DNA of 64,000 nucleotides, taken from Methylomarinum sp965277025. Its GTDB lineage: Bacteria > Pseudomonadota > Gammaproteobacteria > Methylococcales > Methylomonadaceae. Below are positions 1 through 10,349 of this stretch, in pieces (within the stretch, counting starts at the first letter, position 1; every line of letters starts with the position of its first letter). The DNA is taken from positions 682,001-746,000 of the forward strand of contig OZ255706.1 of the NCBI GenBank assembly GCA_965277025.1, read 5' to 3'. Both the position numbers and the translations under genes were made by a program. The notes under the pieces are model-generated. The model worked only from the letters and a program-made list of their open reading frames with translations, was not told where the DNA came from and did not search any database.

Positions 1-984
1 CTGGCTTGGATTCTGGAAGCTGAGGGTTTCAATCCGGGTTTTTTGATCGGTGGTATTCCGCTTAATTTTGGTTTGTCGGCGCGTCTGGGCGAGACGGACT
101 TTTTCGTTATCGAGGCGGATGAATATGATTCGGCCTTTTTCGACAAACGCTCCAAGTTTGTTCATTACCGGCCACGAACCTGTATTTTGAATAACCTGGA
201 ATACGATCATGCCGATATTTTTCCGGATTTGGCAGCGATTAAAACCCAGTTTCACCATTTGGTGCGCACTATTCCCGGACAAGGCCTGATTATCGCGCCA
301 CAAAAAGAAGAAAATATCCAGGAGGTGCTGGAAAAAGGTTGCTGGACGAAGGTGGTCAAAACCGCAATCGGCCAGTCAGCTGATTGGCAGGCTGTCTTAC
401 TAGAAGAAGATGGCAGCCGCTTTGAAGTGTTATTTGAGGGCAAACGCCAGGGTATTGTCGCCTGGTCTTTGAGTGGCGAACATAATGTCTACAATGCACT
501 GGCTGCAATCGCTGCTGCCCGGCATGTTGGCGTTATGCCAGATGCTGCGATAGAAGCGTTACAACAATTTAAAAATGTCAAGCGGCGCATGGAACAGATT
601 ATCAAGACTGAACGCATTACGGTCTATGATGATTTTGCCCACCATCCTACCGCCATAGCCACCACGCTGGACGGGTTGCGCAAACAGGTGGGTGAAGAGC
701 GCATCATCGCCGTATTGGAGCCGCGCTCCAACACCATGCGCATGGGCGTACACAGTCAGACATTGGCCGATTCTCTCAAAACGGCGGATTTGGCGCTGGT
801 CTATCAACCGGCTGAACTGGACTGGGATTTATTGGTGTTATTGGAATATGGCGATAATATTCGTATCTGCACCGGGCTCGATGAGATTATCGAACAATTA
901 CAGGCCGAAACCGCAGCGCATGCGATCTTGATGAGCAACGGCGGTTTCGGCGGCATTTATCAGAAACTGCAGGATGTATTGTAG
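1..984 (+). CDS. mpl: UDP-N-acetylmuramate:L-alanyl-gamma-D-glutamyl-meso-diaminopimelate ligase (3' part)
   Basis: The frame is open from base 1, so the gene enters from the left and lacks its N-terminal third. The product is a Mur-ligase-family enzyme that attaches recovered murein tripeptide to UDP-MurNAc during cytoplasmic peptidoglycan recycling. Visible family motifs are the Mur central-domain stretch FFVIEADEYDSAFFDKR, the NNLEYDHADIF segment, SGEHNVYNALAAIAAA and the Mpl-typical YDDFAHHPTAI that opens the C-terminal domain. It ends in TAG. About 170 bases without a recognisable gene separate it from the next coding region. Confidence 0.95.
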   Translation: MAWILEAEGFNPGFLIGGIPLNFGLSARLGETDFFVIEADEYDSAFFDKRSKFVHYRPRTCILNNLEYDHADIFPDLAAIKTQFHHLVRTIPGQGLIIAPQKEENIQEVLEKGCWTKVVKTAIGQSADWQAVLLEEDGSRFEVLFEGKRQGIVAWSLSGEHNVYNALAAIAAARHVGVMPDAAIEALQQFKNVKRRMEQIIKTERITVYDDFAHHPTAIATTLDGLRKQVGEERIIAVLEPRSNTMRMGVHSQTLADSLKTADLALVYQPAELDWDLLVLLEYGDNIRICTGLDEIIEQLQAETAAHAILMSNGGFGGIYQKLQDVL

Positions 985-1160
985 CCGCCGAAATCGCAGA
1001 ATTATGTGGATATGAGTTATTAAAATTCTGTATTTTCTGCATTTTTTGTGGCTTATTTCTCTATCAAGATATTCGAATAAGTGTTTAGCATATATTTGCC
1101 AAAGCCTGGATAATCAAAAAAGTACCATCCCACCACTTGATTGACAGTTGGAGAATGAAC

Positions 1161-4100
1161 ATGCGTGTTACCTTGTTGCTGCTATTGTTTTGTTTACACA
1201 GCCCTGTCATGGCGTTGACGCCAGAGCAAGTCCCGAACCCGCTAAAATCCTGGATAGACTGGGTGCTGGACACGGAAAAAGACCGCGATTGCCCTTTTTT
1301 TTATGCCCAGTTTGCAAAGAAAAGCTGTTTTTGGCCAGGAAAATTGCAACTCAACCTGGATGATAAGGGCGGCGCCTTCAGCAGCTATTGGACACTATTT
1401 CGTGATGGCTGGGTATTGTTGCCAGGTGATGACAAGCATTGGCCGAATCAGGTTAAAAGCAAACAAAAAAGTTTGGTGGTGGTGAAAAAGCAAGGCCATC
1501 CTGCTGTCTATTTAAGCAAAGGAGAACACGACCTGTCAGGCTATTTTCGATGGCAAACACTGCCCGAAAATCTGACTGTTCCCAAATATACCGCCTTGAT
1601 TCAATTGTCACTGTATGGTGAAGAAAAAGCCGATTTCAGGCTGGAAAATGGCGTTATCTGGTTGCATAAGCATCCAGGGAAACAGCAAAGTCAGGTTGAA
1701 AACCGCTTGCGCCTTGAGGTTTTCCGTAAAATCATCGATGGCGTGCCATTGCAAATGGAGACTCAGCTCAAACTGGATGTTTCCGGTAAGGCGCGAGAAG
1801 TTGTGTTATCCCATGCGTTATTAAAAGACTTCATTCCTGTGGCATTGAACAGCCCGCTTCCGGCACGACTGGAAAATGGTGGAAAACTGCGTATTCAGCT
1901 TCGGCCAGGACAATGGCGTGTAAAGGTGATAGGCCGGATAGCTGAAGACAGGCTGGAATTGGGAGTGGACTTTAATGACCCCGACTGGCCCAACGAAGAA
2001 ATCTGGTCATTTCAGGCCGATCCGGCGATCAGGATGGTTAAAATCACCCAGGTTGAATCCATTGACCCTTCCCAGACATCATTACCGCGTCAATGGCGGC
2101 ACCTGCCAGCATATCGGTTGCGACAAGGCGATAAGATGATACTGAAGGTATTGCGCCGTGGCGATCCTGATCCTGGGCCGGATCAACTGAGTCTGCAACG
2201 TAGAATCTGGCTGGATTTCAGTGGCACAGGCTTAACCGTACAAGATGTGATGCAAGGACAATTACGCCGTAGCTGGCGACTGTCGGCATTGCCCGAACTT
2301 AATCTCGGCCAGGTCAAAGTTCAAGGGAGAACACAATTGATCACCCGTTTGCATAACAATGACTCACCTGGCGTTGAAGTTCGGCAAGGTAATCTGCAAC
2401 TGATTGCCGACAGCCGCATTGAACAGTCGATAAACGATTTGAGTGTCAGCGGCTGGAGGCAGAGTTTCCACCATGTCAGCGCCGAATTGAATATTCCCCC
2501 CGGCTGGCGTTTGCTTTATGTTTCAGGTGTGGATAATGACCCGGATAGCTGGATATCCCGCTGGACGCTGCTGGATTTATTCATGGTGTTGATTGCCGCT
2601 TTGGCAATTAATAGGTTATGGAATACAGCGTTTGGCTTGTTGGCCTTGGTGACTTTGGTGCTGACCTGGCATGAGCCGGGCGCGCCGCATTTTATCTGGT
2701 TGAATCTGCTCGCTGTTATCGCGTTGTTACGGAGTTTGCCTCGCGGCAGGTTTTCAACCGCGCTACGTTATTACCGTAACGCCAGCTGGCTGGTCATGGT
2801 GCTGATCGTATTACCTTTTATGGTCAATCAAATACGCACTGCCTTGTATCCGCAACTGGAAAAACCCTGGCAAGCGGTAACAGCTGCGGGAGAGATGCAA
2901 GAGCCTTATCTGGCCGATTCTGAGCAGATGATGGACGCATTAACCTCATCGTTTTCAACGCCGAAATCCAGGAAAGCGTTGAGATCAAGCGATAACCGGG
3001 CTGCTTATGATGCGTACAAACCATTGCTGAATCAGCTTGACCCTGACGCAAACCTGCAAACCGGGCCAGGCTTGCCGCAATGGCAATGGAACAAAACCCA
3101 GCTGTCATGGAATGGCCAGATAGATAGTCAGCAACGTTTCCGCTTGTGGTATGTGTCCCCCGCCTGGCTATTTGTAATTAAAGTCGTACAAATAACCTTG
3201 GTTATTTTGTTATCTTTGTTGATGCTGGGCGTCATTAAACAAGGCGGTAAATGGTCATTCAAAGCACTGCATTGGCTGGTTGTTTTACCGTTATTGATTG
3301 GCGGGGGAAATGACAGTTTTGCCGGGCTGCCCAATCAAAAACTGCTGGATGAATTAAAAACCAGACTGTTGATGCCGCCTAAATGCTTACCAGATTGTGC
3401 GGATATTGCCGCCATGAAAATAGCCATTAATACAGACAACCTGAAGATTAAGCTTGAAGTCCATGCTGCTGAGAAAACGGTCATTTCATTACCCGCTCAG
3501 GCAAGTCAATGGCTACCAAGCCGTGTCAATATCGATGGGAAAATGACACAAACTCTGATCAGGGATAAAAACGGTATTATCTGGGTCAAGGTACCGGCCG
3601 GTATTCATCAACTGACGTTGGATGGGAAAATACCTGTGCGGGATAAATTTACCCTGCCATTAAAACTGCGTCCGCATCATGTCCAGGTAAAAGCAACAGG
3701 ATGGCAGATAGTTGGCATGCGGGAAAACGGACAGATCAGCCCGCCGTTACAGTTTATTCGGCAGCAAGGACAGATACAAAAATCACAAAACCATTTACGA
3801 CCCGGCGATCTGCCGGCATTTTTTCGTATTGAGCGAACTTTGCAACTAGGGCTGCAATGGACAATCCAGACCCGGGTGATACGTCTGAACAACAGCCGCG
3901 AGGCAGTGGTTTTGCATTATCCGTTGCTGGCGGGAGAATCTTTGACGACGGCCGGCATTCCGGTAAAAAATCGTCAGGCGCAGCTCTCTCTGGCGGCCGA
4001 TCAAAAAATTTTGAGTTGGCAATCGGTACTGGAAAAGCAAACTTCAATTGTGTTGCAAGCTGCCAGGGCTGATCAATGGACCGAACTGTGGCGGACTCGA

Positions 4101-5171
4101 ATCAGCCCGGTCTGGCATGTTGAAATATCCGGAATCACGGTGATTCATCAACAAAATCCACAGGGTGAATGGTTACCAGAATGGCGACCGTGGCCGAGCG
4201 AAAGCGTAACGCTGACGATCAGCAAACCTCTTCCTGTGGCAGGCCCAACCTTAACCATCGACCATTCGGAAATTCGCATCAAACCCGGCCAACGCATGCA
4301 ACAAGTGGATCTGAACGTGCGCCTGCACAGTTCCAAGGCCAGGCAGCATGCCATCTCGTTACCGGCTAACGCGGTGTTACAAAGTTTGCTGATCGATGGC
4401 CGCAGCATCCCGCTCAAACAACAAGGCAGGGAAGTCATCTTGCCGGTTCATCCGGGTGAACAAACACTAACGCTGAATTGGGTGGAGCCAAAAGGGCTTG
4501 GCGTCTGGCTGGAGACCCCGCAGGTCGATCTGAGGCTTCCCAGCGTCAACCATCATATCCATGTTCAATTAGGACAAGACCGCTGGGTGTTGCTGACCAT
4601 GGGACCGGATTTTGGTCCTGCCACGCTGATCTGGGGCTTGCTGATCGTTTTGATTTTTGTCGCGCTGGGGCTGGCCAGAACAGGCTTGACGCCTATCAGC
4701 TCATGGCAGTGGTTTTTATTATTGCAGGGTTTGAGTCAAATACCACTGCCAGCGGCAGCGTTAGTGGTGTTGTGGCTGTTGGCGCTGGGTTACCGGGCGC
4801 GGCAAAATACTCTGGCGCAAAACGGTTTCAATGTGTTGCAAGTAAGCTTGGGGCTGTTGACGATTCTGGCATTGGCCACTTTGTTTTTTGCCGTGCAACA
4901 AGGATTATTAGGCAGCCCCGACATGCAAATAGCGGGCAATCAGTCCAATGCCTTTGATTTAAAATGGTATCAGGACCGCAATCAGCAGATATTGCCCACG
5001 GCGACGGTTCTTTCCGTTCCATTACTCGTCTACCGGGTTTTGATGTTATTGTGGTCACTATGGCTGGCGTTTGCTTTATTAAACTGGCTGCAATGGGGCT
5101 GGCAATGTTTCTCTCATCAAGGCTTGTGGAAAAAAGCAGATAAAAAAGACCAAAAAGAGCCTGGTTCTTGA
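1161..5171 (+). CDS. Large exported/membrane protein of unknown function (about 1336 aa)
   Basis: I do not recognise the family. I chose ATG 1161 because GGAG lies 7 bases upstream and the N-terminus then becomes a signal peptide with a short basic start, a leucine-rich core and a VMA-LT cleavage site. The first 450 residues look like extracytoplasmic beta-rich sequence. Hydrophobic segments follow near residues 475-575 and 670-715, then a second soluble beta-rich block, then about four more near 1150-1310, ending in a lysine-rich cytoplasmic tail. Short motifs of the type PGxHxLxL recur in the soluble parts (GIHQLTLDG, GEQTLTLNW), which suggests repeated beta-sandwich domains. It stands alone between mpl and repeat-rich DNA. 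Function unknown. Confidence 0.8.
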   Translation: MRVTLLLLLFCLHSPVMALTPEQVPNPLKSWIDWVLDTEKDRDCPFFYAQFAKKSCFWPGKLQLNLDDKGGAFSSYWTLFRDGWVLLPGDDKHWPNQVKSKQKSLVVVKKQGHPAVYLSKGEHDLSGYFRWQTLPENLTVPKYTALIQLSLYGEEKADFRLENGVIWLHKHPGKQQSQVENRLRLEVFRKIIDGVPLQMETQLKLDVSGKAREVVLSHALLKDFIPVALNSPLPARLENGGKLRIQLRPGQWRVKVIGRIAEDRLELGVDFNDPDWPNEEIWSFQADPAIRMVKITQVESIDPSQTSLPRQWRHLPAYRLRQGDKMILKVLRRGDPDPGPDQLSLQRRIWLDFSGTGLTVQDVMQGQLRRSWRLSALPELNLGQVKVQGRTQLITRLHNNDSPGVEVRQGNLQLIADSRIEQSINDLSVSGWRQSFHHVSAELNIPPGWRLLYVSGVDNDPDSWISRWTLLDLFMVLIAALAINRLWNTAFGLLALVTLVLTWHEPGAPHFIWLNLLAVIALLRSLPRGRFSTALRYYRNASWLVMVLIVLPFMVNQIRTALYPQLEKPWQAVTAAGEMQEPYLADSEQMMDALTSSFSTPKSRKALRSSDNRAAYDAYKPLLNQLDPDANLQTGPGLPQWQWNKTQLSWNGQIDSQQRFRLWYVSPAWLFVIKVVQITLVILLSLLMLGVIKQGGKWSFKALHWLVVLPLLIGGGNDSFAGLPNQKLLDELKTRLLMPPKCLPDCADIAAMKIAINTDNLKIKLEVHAAEKTVISLPAQASQWLPSRVNIDGKMTQTLIRDKNGIIWVKVPAGIHQLTLDGKIPVRDKFTLPLKLRPHHVQVKATGWQIVGMRENGQISPPLQFIRQQGQIQKSQNHLRPGDLPAFFRIERTLQLGLQWTIQTRVIRLNNSREAVVLHYPLLAGESLTTAGIPVKNRQAQLSLAADQKILSWQSVLEKQTSIVLQAARADQWTELWRTRISPVWHVEISGITVIHQQNPQGEWLPEWRPWPSESVTLTISKPLPVAGPTLTIDHSEIRIKPGQRMQQVDLNVRLHSSKARQHAISLPANAVLQSLLIDGRSIPLKQQGREVILPVHPGEQTLTLNWVEPKGLGVWLETPQVDLRLPSVNHHIHVQLGQDRWVLLTMGPDFGPATLIWGLLIVLIFVALGLARTGLTPISSWQWFLLLQGLSQIPLPAAALVVLWLLALGYRARQNTLAQNGFNVLQVSLGLLTILALATLFFAVQQGLLGSPDMQIAGNQSNAFDLKWYQDRNQQILPTATVLSVPLLVYRVLMLLWSLWLAFALLNWLQWGWQCFSHQGLWKKADKKDQKEPGS

Positions 5172-5216
5172 ACGGGACCTTGGCGAATAGTTTCTGTGAT
5201 CAAAATGTTCAATTAT

Positions 5217-5302
5217 AGGCATAATTATCTATACATCTTCTTTGCTGGTTCCCAAGCTCCTGCTTGGGAACCCTGACCCAGAAGCTCCGCTTCAACAAAG
5301 CA
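5217..5302. repeat. Dispersed intergenic repeat, copy 1 (contains a GTTCCCAAGC palindrome)
   Basis: This stretch is about 90% identical, in inverted orientation, to 17611-17700. Its core is a palindrome in which ttcccaagctcctgcttggg can fold on itself. It lies in a 695-base region (5172-5866) that holds no intact gene. Confidence 0.75.
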
Positions 5303-5494
5303 GTACTGCAGGTGTTGACATGGTTATGACAGGATAGGTACAACTGCTTGGATGCAGGAGGTAGGGCAACGTTGGAGCAAGTTTTGCTGAGAGGCGACAG
5401 CTTAAAACCCATCGTAATATGAACTTTTTTGCATTTTCATGATGGGTTTCACTTCCATTCTACATGTTAATCAACGGGATAAATCAAATTCTAA

Positions 5495-5535
5495 CTGATG
5501 TTACGCATCGTCCTGGATAATTGATAAATTTCAAG
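5495..5535 (+). repeat. Remnant of the left end of an IS4/IS701-like element
   Basis: The sequence starting ctgatgttacgcatcg closely matches the left terminus of the complete element at 27243, including the ggataattgataaa tract that follows. No transposase and no right end are nearby, so this is a solo end fragment. Confidence 0.65.
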
Positions 5536-5592
5536 AAGCAATCAAGGAGCATAGCCAGGTCTTGTAATCAATCATACAGCTTGGTACACCAT

Positions 5593-5622
5593 GAAATAGC
5601 CAGACCACTCAGAATCGAGTAT
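5593..5622 (+). pseudogene. Possible fossil start of a REP-associated tyrosine transposase (RAYT)
   Basis: The ten codons EIARPLRIEY resemble the conserved N-terminus of RAYT (TnpA_REP) proteins, usually ARPLRIEYPGA. No HUH motif or later part of the family follows in any frame I could read. The hint gains some weight from a REPIN-like palindrome pair 160 bases downstream. It may be chance. Confidence 0.25.
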
Positions 5623-5782
5623 TCGAGTTTGTCCGCGGTGCAATTGTCGTGGACAACTATTATCATAAATGCCAGAAGGCAATTTGCCTGGTCAGCTGCG
5701 GCAGATCAACGGCGTTTAGATTCAGAATATCAACCGCCGGCATGCGTTATTGCAAGACCATTTCTCTTAGAAAACATTTCCG

Positions 5783-5863
5783 GTAGCCCGTATGAAGCAA
5801 CGCGGAATACGGGAAGTGGGGACTCCGATTATCCCGGATTCCGTTTCACTTCATCCGGGCTAC
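5783..5863. repeat. REPIN-like element: two inverted GTAG-headed REP palindromes
   Basis: Two 31-base units face each other. The first (5783-5813) begins GTAG and contains the hairpin arms cccgtat and atacggg. The second (5833-5863) ends in CTAC and contains cccggat and atccggg. A GTAG head next to an imperfect palindrome is typical of REP sequences mobilised by RAYT proteins. The same arrangement occurs at 62236-62316. Confidence 0.75.
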
Positions 5864-5866
5864 TGA

Positions 5867-6235
5867 CTGGCGAAGATCGGGACCAGCTTTAAAGGCATTT
5901 ATAATTTTGGTAGTCCGCGGGTGGGCGATAGCGAGTTTGTCGCCCAATTTAATCAAGCAGTGGCCAATCGCAGTTTTCGGATTAGAAATAATAATGATAT
6001 TGTCACGCGCATTCCCGTAGCGGGAATTTTTCTCTACCGTTATCGACATACTCAAAAGCTGGTTTATTTTGATAGTAACGGCGTGCGGCGAGACTCGATC
6101 GGATGGTGGGATTTGGCGAGAGAACATATGCGTGGGCACGTTAATGACATGAGTGATTTCGGCGTTGATGACCTGGAAGATCATAGAATCAAAAACTATT
6201 TGGCTGTTTTAGCCGCCGATTTGTCAGAAAAGTGA
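5867..6235 (+). pseudogene. C-terminal remnant of a class 3 lipase
   Basis: The open frame encodes IYNFGSPRVGDSEF followed by NNDIVTRIPV, the conserved C-terminal half of fungal-type (class 3) lipases, which carries the catalytic aspartate. The G-x-S-x-G nucleophile half is absent. The frame closes just upstream, at the edge of a REPIN-like repeat, so the 5' part was probably lost with arrival of that repeat or a deletion. There is no convincing start codon or ribosome-binding site. Confidence 0.6.
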
Positions 6236-6294
6236 GGCAGTCCGCTTCTGTGGCGTAATGGTGGCTTGCTGACGCGAAGCCACCGTGCAAGCTA

Positions 6295-7573
6295 TCAATC
6301 ATGCTGATGTTTTTCTTCCACCATCTGGTCGATATACTTCATTACATCCATACTGGCCTGTTCCGCCTCTTCCATATTACCCAAGATAATTGGCAATAAG
6401 CTGTCGCCTCCCTGCCAGTTTTTGCATGAAATTTCATAGGCTTGTTGAGTACATGAATGTACCTTGCTATGCGGCCCGGACAGTTTGGCGTAGGCAATAG
6501 TATGGCGGAATTGTTCATAACCCAAGCCGCTGTCATACCATTTACCCAGGCGGCAATGATGATGATCAACATTGATCGCATTAGACTGCGGTGAATCGTC
6601 CGAACCTTCTATAGCCATATAACCGTTTTGCTTGAAGATAATATGGTCCAGCTTGGTCAATAAGGCGAAGCTTTTATCTCTGGCGTAACTGATATAAGCC
6701 ACCGAATCTTTGGCCGAGCGGGACAATCCGGCGAACTGGGTTTCAAATTCCCCCACTTGCTGCATAATTTCCTGTGATAATTGGGTGGAATTCTCAGCTT
6801 CCTTGAACATCTGTTCCACACGCTGGTTGAACGACGTCAAGGTTTGGGAAACTTCCAGGGCGGCGTTTTTGGCATGCTCGGACAAGTTTTTCACTTCATC
6901 GGCCACCACGGCGAAACCACGGCCATGCTCGCCCGCTCTTGCCGCCTCGATGGAAGCATTCAACGCCAACAAGTTAGTCTGATCGGCGATGCCGGTAATC
7001 ATCGACAAGGAATCGGTCACTTTCTTGCTGTCTTCAATCAGTGCCGAAATAACCTTACTGACCGACATAATGTTGTCATTGATATTCGTCAATGAAGCGC
7101 CGATGTGATTTACCGTTGACAAGCTGTTTTCGGCGTTTTCTCCGGTTTCAGTAGCGATTGTTTCCACCTTTTCCATTTGCTCGGTGATATTGATCAAATC
7201 ATTCTGATTGGCTTTCATGTTGTTTAGCAGATTGCTGGTGTTCAAATCGTGTAAGCCAGCCGCCAGACGGTTTTTCACTATCAGGATTTCATTTTCCTGC
7301 ATGATTTGCAGCGCCAGGTTGATATTGTGGGCGGATATTTTGAACAGTCCAGGAAAACCATCGGCCAATGCGTAGCGCTCGTAATTACCTTCAGAGACTT
7401 GTTTGAAACATGTGCTGATTTCCTTGAAATAAGATTCGACAATATCGAAAAATTCATTGAGTTCCCAGGCGATTTGGCCAACTTCTCCCATGCCTTTGGT
7501 ATGCGTAATTCGATGATGCAACTCGCCTTTGTTGGCGTGTAGCAGCACTTCGTGAATTTTATCTAAAACATTA
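6295..7573 (-). pseudogene. Methyl-accepting chemotaxis protein with C-terminal CZB domain (3' part, cut by IS66)
   Basis: This part encodes a HAMP-like linker (HANKGELHHRITH), a signalling region with DQTNLLALNASIEAARAG and GRGFAVVADEVKNLSE, and a C-terminal chemoreceptor zinc-binding domain (DHHHCRLGKWY with later histidines). The frame continues upstream through NVLDKIHEV to the IS66 border at 7574. The missing 5' end lies at 43253-43445 on the same strand: joining the two across one copy of AAACATTA restores TQPF-NVLDKIHEV. The GTG at 7546-7548 could in principle start a soluble fragment, but the gene is best treated as broken. Confidence 0.85.
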
Positions 7574-9280
7574 GTAACTACTCAGCGTAAATAAGTAAAA
7601 AAACTGCTTGACACGATTTTAGCGTTATTTTTGATTTTCTAACGGCAACACCTGGCGCAAGAGGTTTACTGTATTAGCCTGCGTTAGTTGAGGCGTGTTG
7701 CCTTATAAGCAATGCCCGATAGCCCTGCGGCCGTGCATTTCTAAAATACGATGACGGGCAACACAGAGGCAAAAATTCGTATTTCAAAAGCCATGAGACA
7801 AGAGTCCTGTACTTAAACCCACAGGCCGTTTCATTGAAGATTGATTCCATTGATGTAGAGGCTGCCATTACCCATGCCCGGCAGCTGCTTGAAGATGAAG
7901 CCGATTTATCTCCGGCGCTGCGGTCTTCGCTGGAGATATTGTTGTTGCTGGTCACGCTCTTGATGCATCGGCTCGGACTTAACAGCAGTAACAGTTCCAG
8001 GCCGCCATCAAGTGATCCTGATCGTAAAAGGAAAGCACGGGCTGGATCAAAAAAACCAGGTGGTGGACAGAAAGGGCATATTGGCACCACGCTGGTTAAA
8101 GTCGATGATCCCGATGACGTTATCTCCATCAAGATTGATCGCCGTACCTTGCCAGCCGGAAGCTACACGGCAGATGGCTTTGAAACCCGGCAGGTATTTG
8201 ATATTGATATTTCACGGATTGTGACGGAATATCGTGCGCAAAGGCTTATCGATGAACAAGGTCGTCGGTTTGTTGCTCCTTTTCCCGAGGGCGTAACAAA
8301 AGCCGTGCAATATGGTGACCAACTCAAGGCGCACGCCGTGTATCTTTCGCAGTACCAATTATTGCCCTGCCAGCGCATCAAGGATTATTTTTCCGGTCAA
8401 TTACAGATCCCCATCAGTGAAGGTTCGCTGGTTAATTTCAATCAACCAGCCTTTGAGAAGCTGGCATCCTTTGAGCCGATTTGCAAGCAAAGACTGGCGG
8501 CAGCTTCTGTTGTACATGCCGATGAAACGGGCATTAACATCAATGGCGCCAAGTACTGGTTGCATTGTGCTTCTAATGATTTATGGACACATTATTTTCC
8601 CCATGTAAAACGGGGCAAGGAAGCGATGGATGTCATTGGCATCCTGCCTGACTTTCATGGCATTTTATGCCACGATCACTGGAAGCCTTACTACAAGTCC
8701 CCCTTCACTCATGCCTTGTGCAATGCGCATCATCTGCGTGAACTGACCCGTGCCCGGGAGCAGGATGGACAGCAGTGGGCCAAAGAAATGGAAACCCTGT
8801 TAAAAAAGATCAATCAGGTCGTCGATGATGCAGGGGGAAGCTTGAAGCAAGAAAAGCGGCCTGTTATCGACGACGATATCGAGATTTATTAGAGAAAGCA
8901 CAAATTGAATGTCCGCCACCAACCCCGTTGCCCGGTAAACCCAAACGTGGGCGCCTCAAGCGCAGTAAATCCAGAAACTTACTGGAACGGCTGATCAATT
9001 ACCCGGATGATGTCTTACGCTTTATGAGAGAAATAGATGTGCCATTTACTAATAATCCCGGTGAGAATGATATCCGCATGACCAAGGTGCAGCAAAAAAT
9101 ATCGGGGTGTTTCAGGAGTGAGCAGGGTGCCATCACCTTCTGCCGTATTCGGGGATATCTATCCACTTGTCGTAAACATCATGTCAGTGCCTCTGAAGCG
9201 TTGGTACTGGTATTTAAGGGGAAATTACCGGAATTTACTCAGTGACCTGATGCTTTTGGTAAAATACGCTGAGTAGTTAC
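7574..9280 (+). mobile_element. IS66-family element, copy A (1707 bp, full length)
   Basis: The ends are inverted: gtaactactcagcgta on the left, tacgctgagtagttac on the right. The length equals copy C at 47910-50847 once its nested IS4 and duplicated target are removed. It carries only a TnpC-type gene, like the ISBst12 branch of IS66. The left flank is AAACATTA (7566-7573) inside the chemoreceptor gene, but the right flank is gttttggg inside an IS5, so the two sides do not match. Confidence 0.9.
7834..9245 (+). pseudogene. tnpC: IS66 transposase TnpC, frameshifted
   Basis: DDE transposase of IS66. Visible parts are a leucine-rich N-terminus, SSNSSRPPSSDPDRKRKAR, the zinc-ribbon-like block, HADETGININGAKYWLH with the first catalytic aspartate, CHDHWKPYYK with the second, and in the downstream frame NNPGENDIRMTKVQQK with the glutamate region. 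The frame breaks near 8835, where this copy has five G bases and copy C has six; the remainder (from about 8877) is read in another frame. Start is a TTG. Not functional as read. Confidence 0.88.
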
Positions 9281-10111
9281 GTTTTGGGTATCATAGTTTT
9301 TGTCACTACCCACTGTGGCACCCGCTTTTTTGACGCTGCGTTTGATCATTTTTGTCGCCGCCTCCCGCTCGGCCGTTCCTGTCGCCCGGGTCACTTCAAC
9401 ATCGATGACCAAACCATGGCGATTTTCCATGAGTGCATGGCCCGGAAAAGCGAGTTGGGCTTTATCGCCCTGACTTTTTTTATACATCCTTGCTTCCGGG
9501 TCCGTTGTCGATTCATGCGTGTCGTTACAGCGTTTCTCGCCTTTGAAGTTGACACCCGGATTGCGGGTGGAATCCTCCGGCGGCCGGCTCGAACCGTCTT
9601 TGGCCTTGATGCTTTTCATAGAAGCCCAGGCCTTGATTAGCGTGCCATCAACCGAAAAGTGTTCGTCTGAAACTAAATCCTGCCATTCGGCCAGGCACAG
9701 CACACGATCAAAAAACAAACGACTCACGCGCTCATTCAATAGACGGTCACGATTGGCGCTGAACGTTGAATGATCCCAAACCTCATCATCCATTGATAAG
9801 CCGACAAACCAACGATACAGCAGATTGAAATCAATGTGTTCGATCAGTTGCCGCTCCGAACGAATGGAAAACAGGATTTGCAACAAACTGGCACGGAGTA
9901 AACGCTCGGGAGGAATTGACGCCCGGCCCCGTCGGGAATACAGGTCATCGAACTCCTCATCCAGAGTAGTCAATAGAATATCGACCAAATATCGTAGTTT
10001 GCGTAAAGGATGATCACTCGGAATTCTAGATTCCAGTGTCCGATAACTGAATAATTCGTTTTGGGTATAATCAATGCCGCGCATAACAAATAAAAAATCG
10101 GGGAATATCAA
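9281..10111 (-). pseudogene. IS5-family transposase, 3'-truncated
   Basis: The N-terminal DUF772-like region is intact (RRGRASIPPERLLRASLLQ, RSERQLIEHIDFNLLYRWF). The DDE part has SVDGTLIKAWAS and KNYDT, then the frame runs into IS66 before the last catalytic region. It is nearly identical to copy E over the shared length. Confidence 0.85.
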
Positions 10112-10216
10112 ATGGATTGAATTATTTTACCATAAATAACAATTAGTTATGTAATCAAATGCCAATTATGGCAACGAAACAATGCGGCCTCCAGGTTGGA
10201 TTAAATCAACAGCCTG
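9281..10216 (-). mobile_element. IS5-family element, copy D (truncated by IS66)
   Basis: The terminal sequence at 10216 read inward, caggctgttgatttaatcc, equals the left end of copy E at 38418. The element stops at 9281 where IS66 begins, and its other end is missing. Bases 10217-10349 beyond it hold only the AT-rich upstream region of dinB. Confidence 0.85.
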
Positions 10217-10349
10217 CTAAAGGCCGCGTTTTCATTACATATATTGACTTCTTTATTTAAGATAATCTTAATCTTGGATAATTGAATAATAGCACGGTTG
10301 AAAATTTATCCCTAAAATAGCCTTGTTCTGTGACAAATAACGCGTATTC

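Noticed and set aside
5521..5892. 123-residue plus-strand frame upstream of the lipase remnant
   Set aside because: It runs through a REPIN-like repeat and has no protein-like motifs beyond a ten-residue RAYT-like hint.
8820..8850. Programmed frameshift in IS66 copy A at the G run
   Set aside because: Copy C has six G bases and one continuous frame through this point, so the five-G run in copy A is better read as a mutation or sequencing error.
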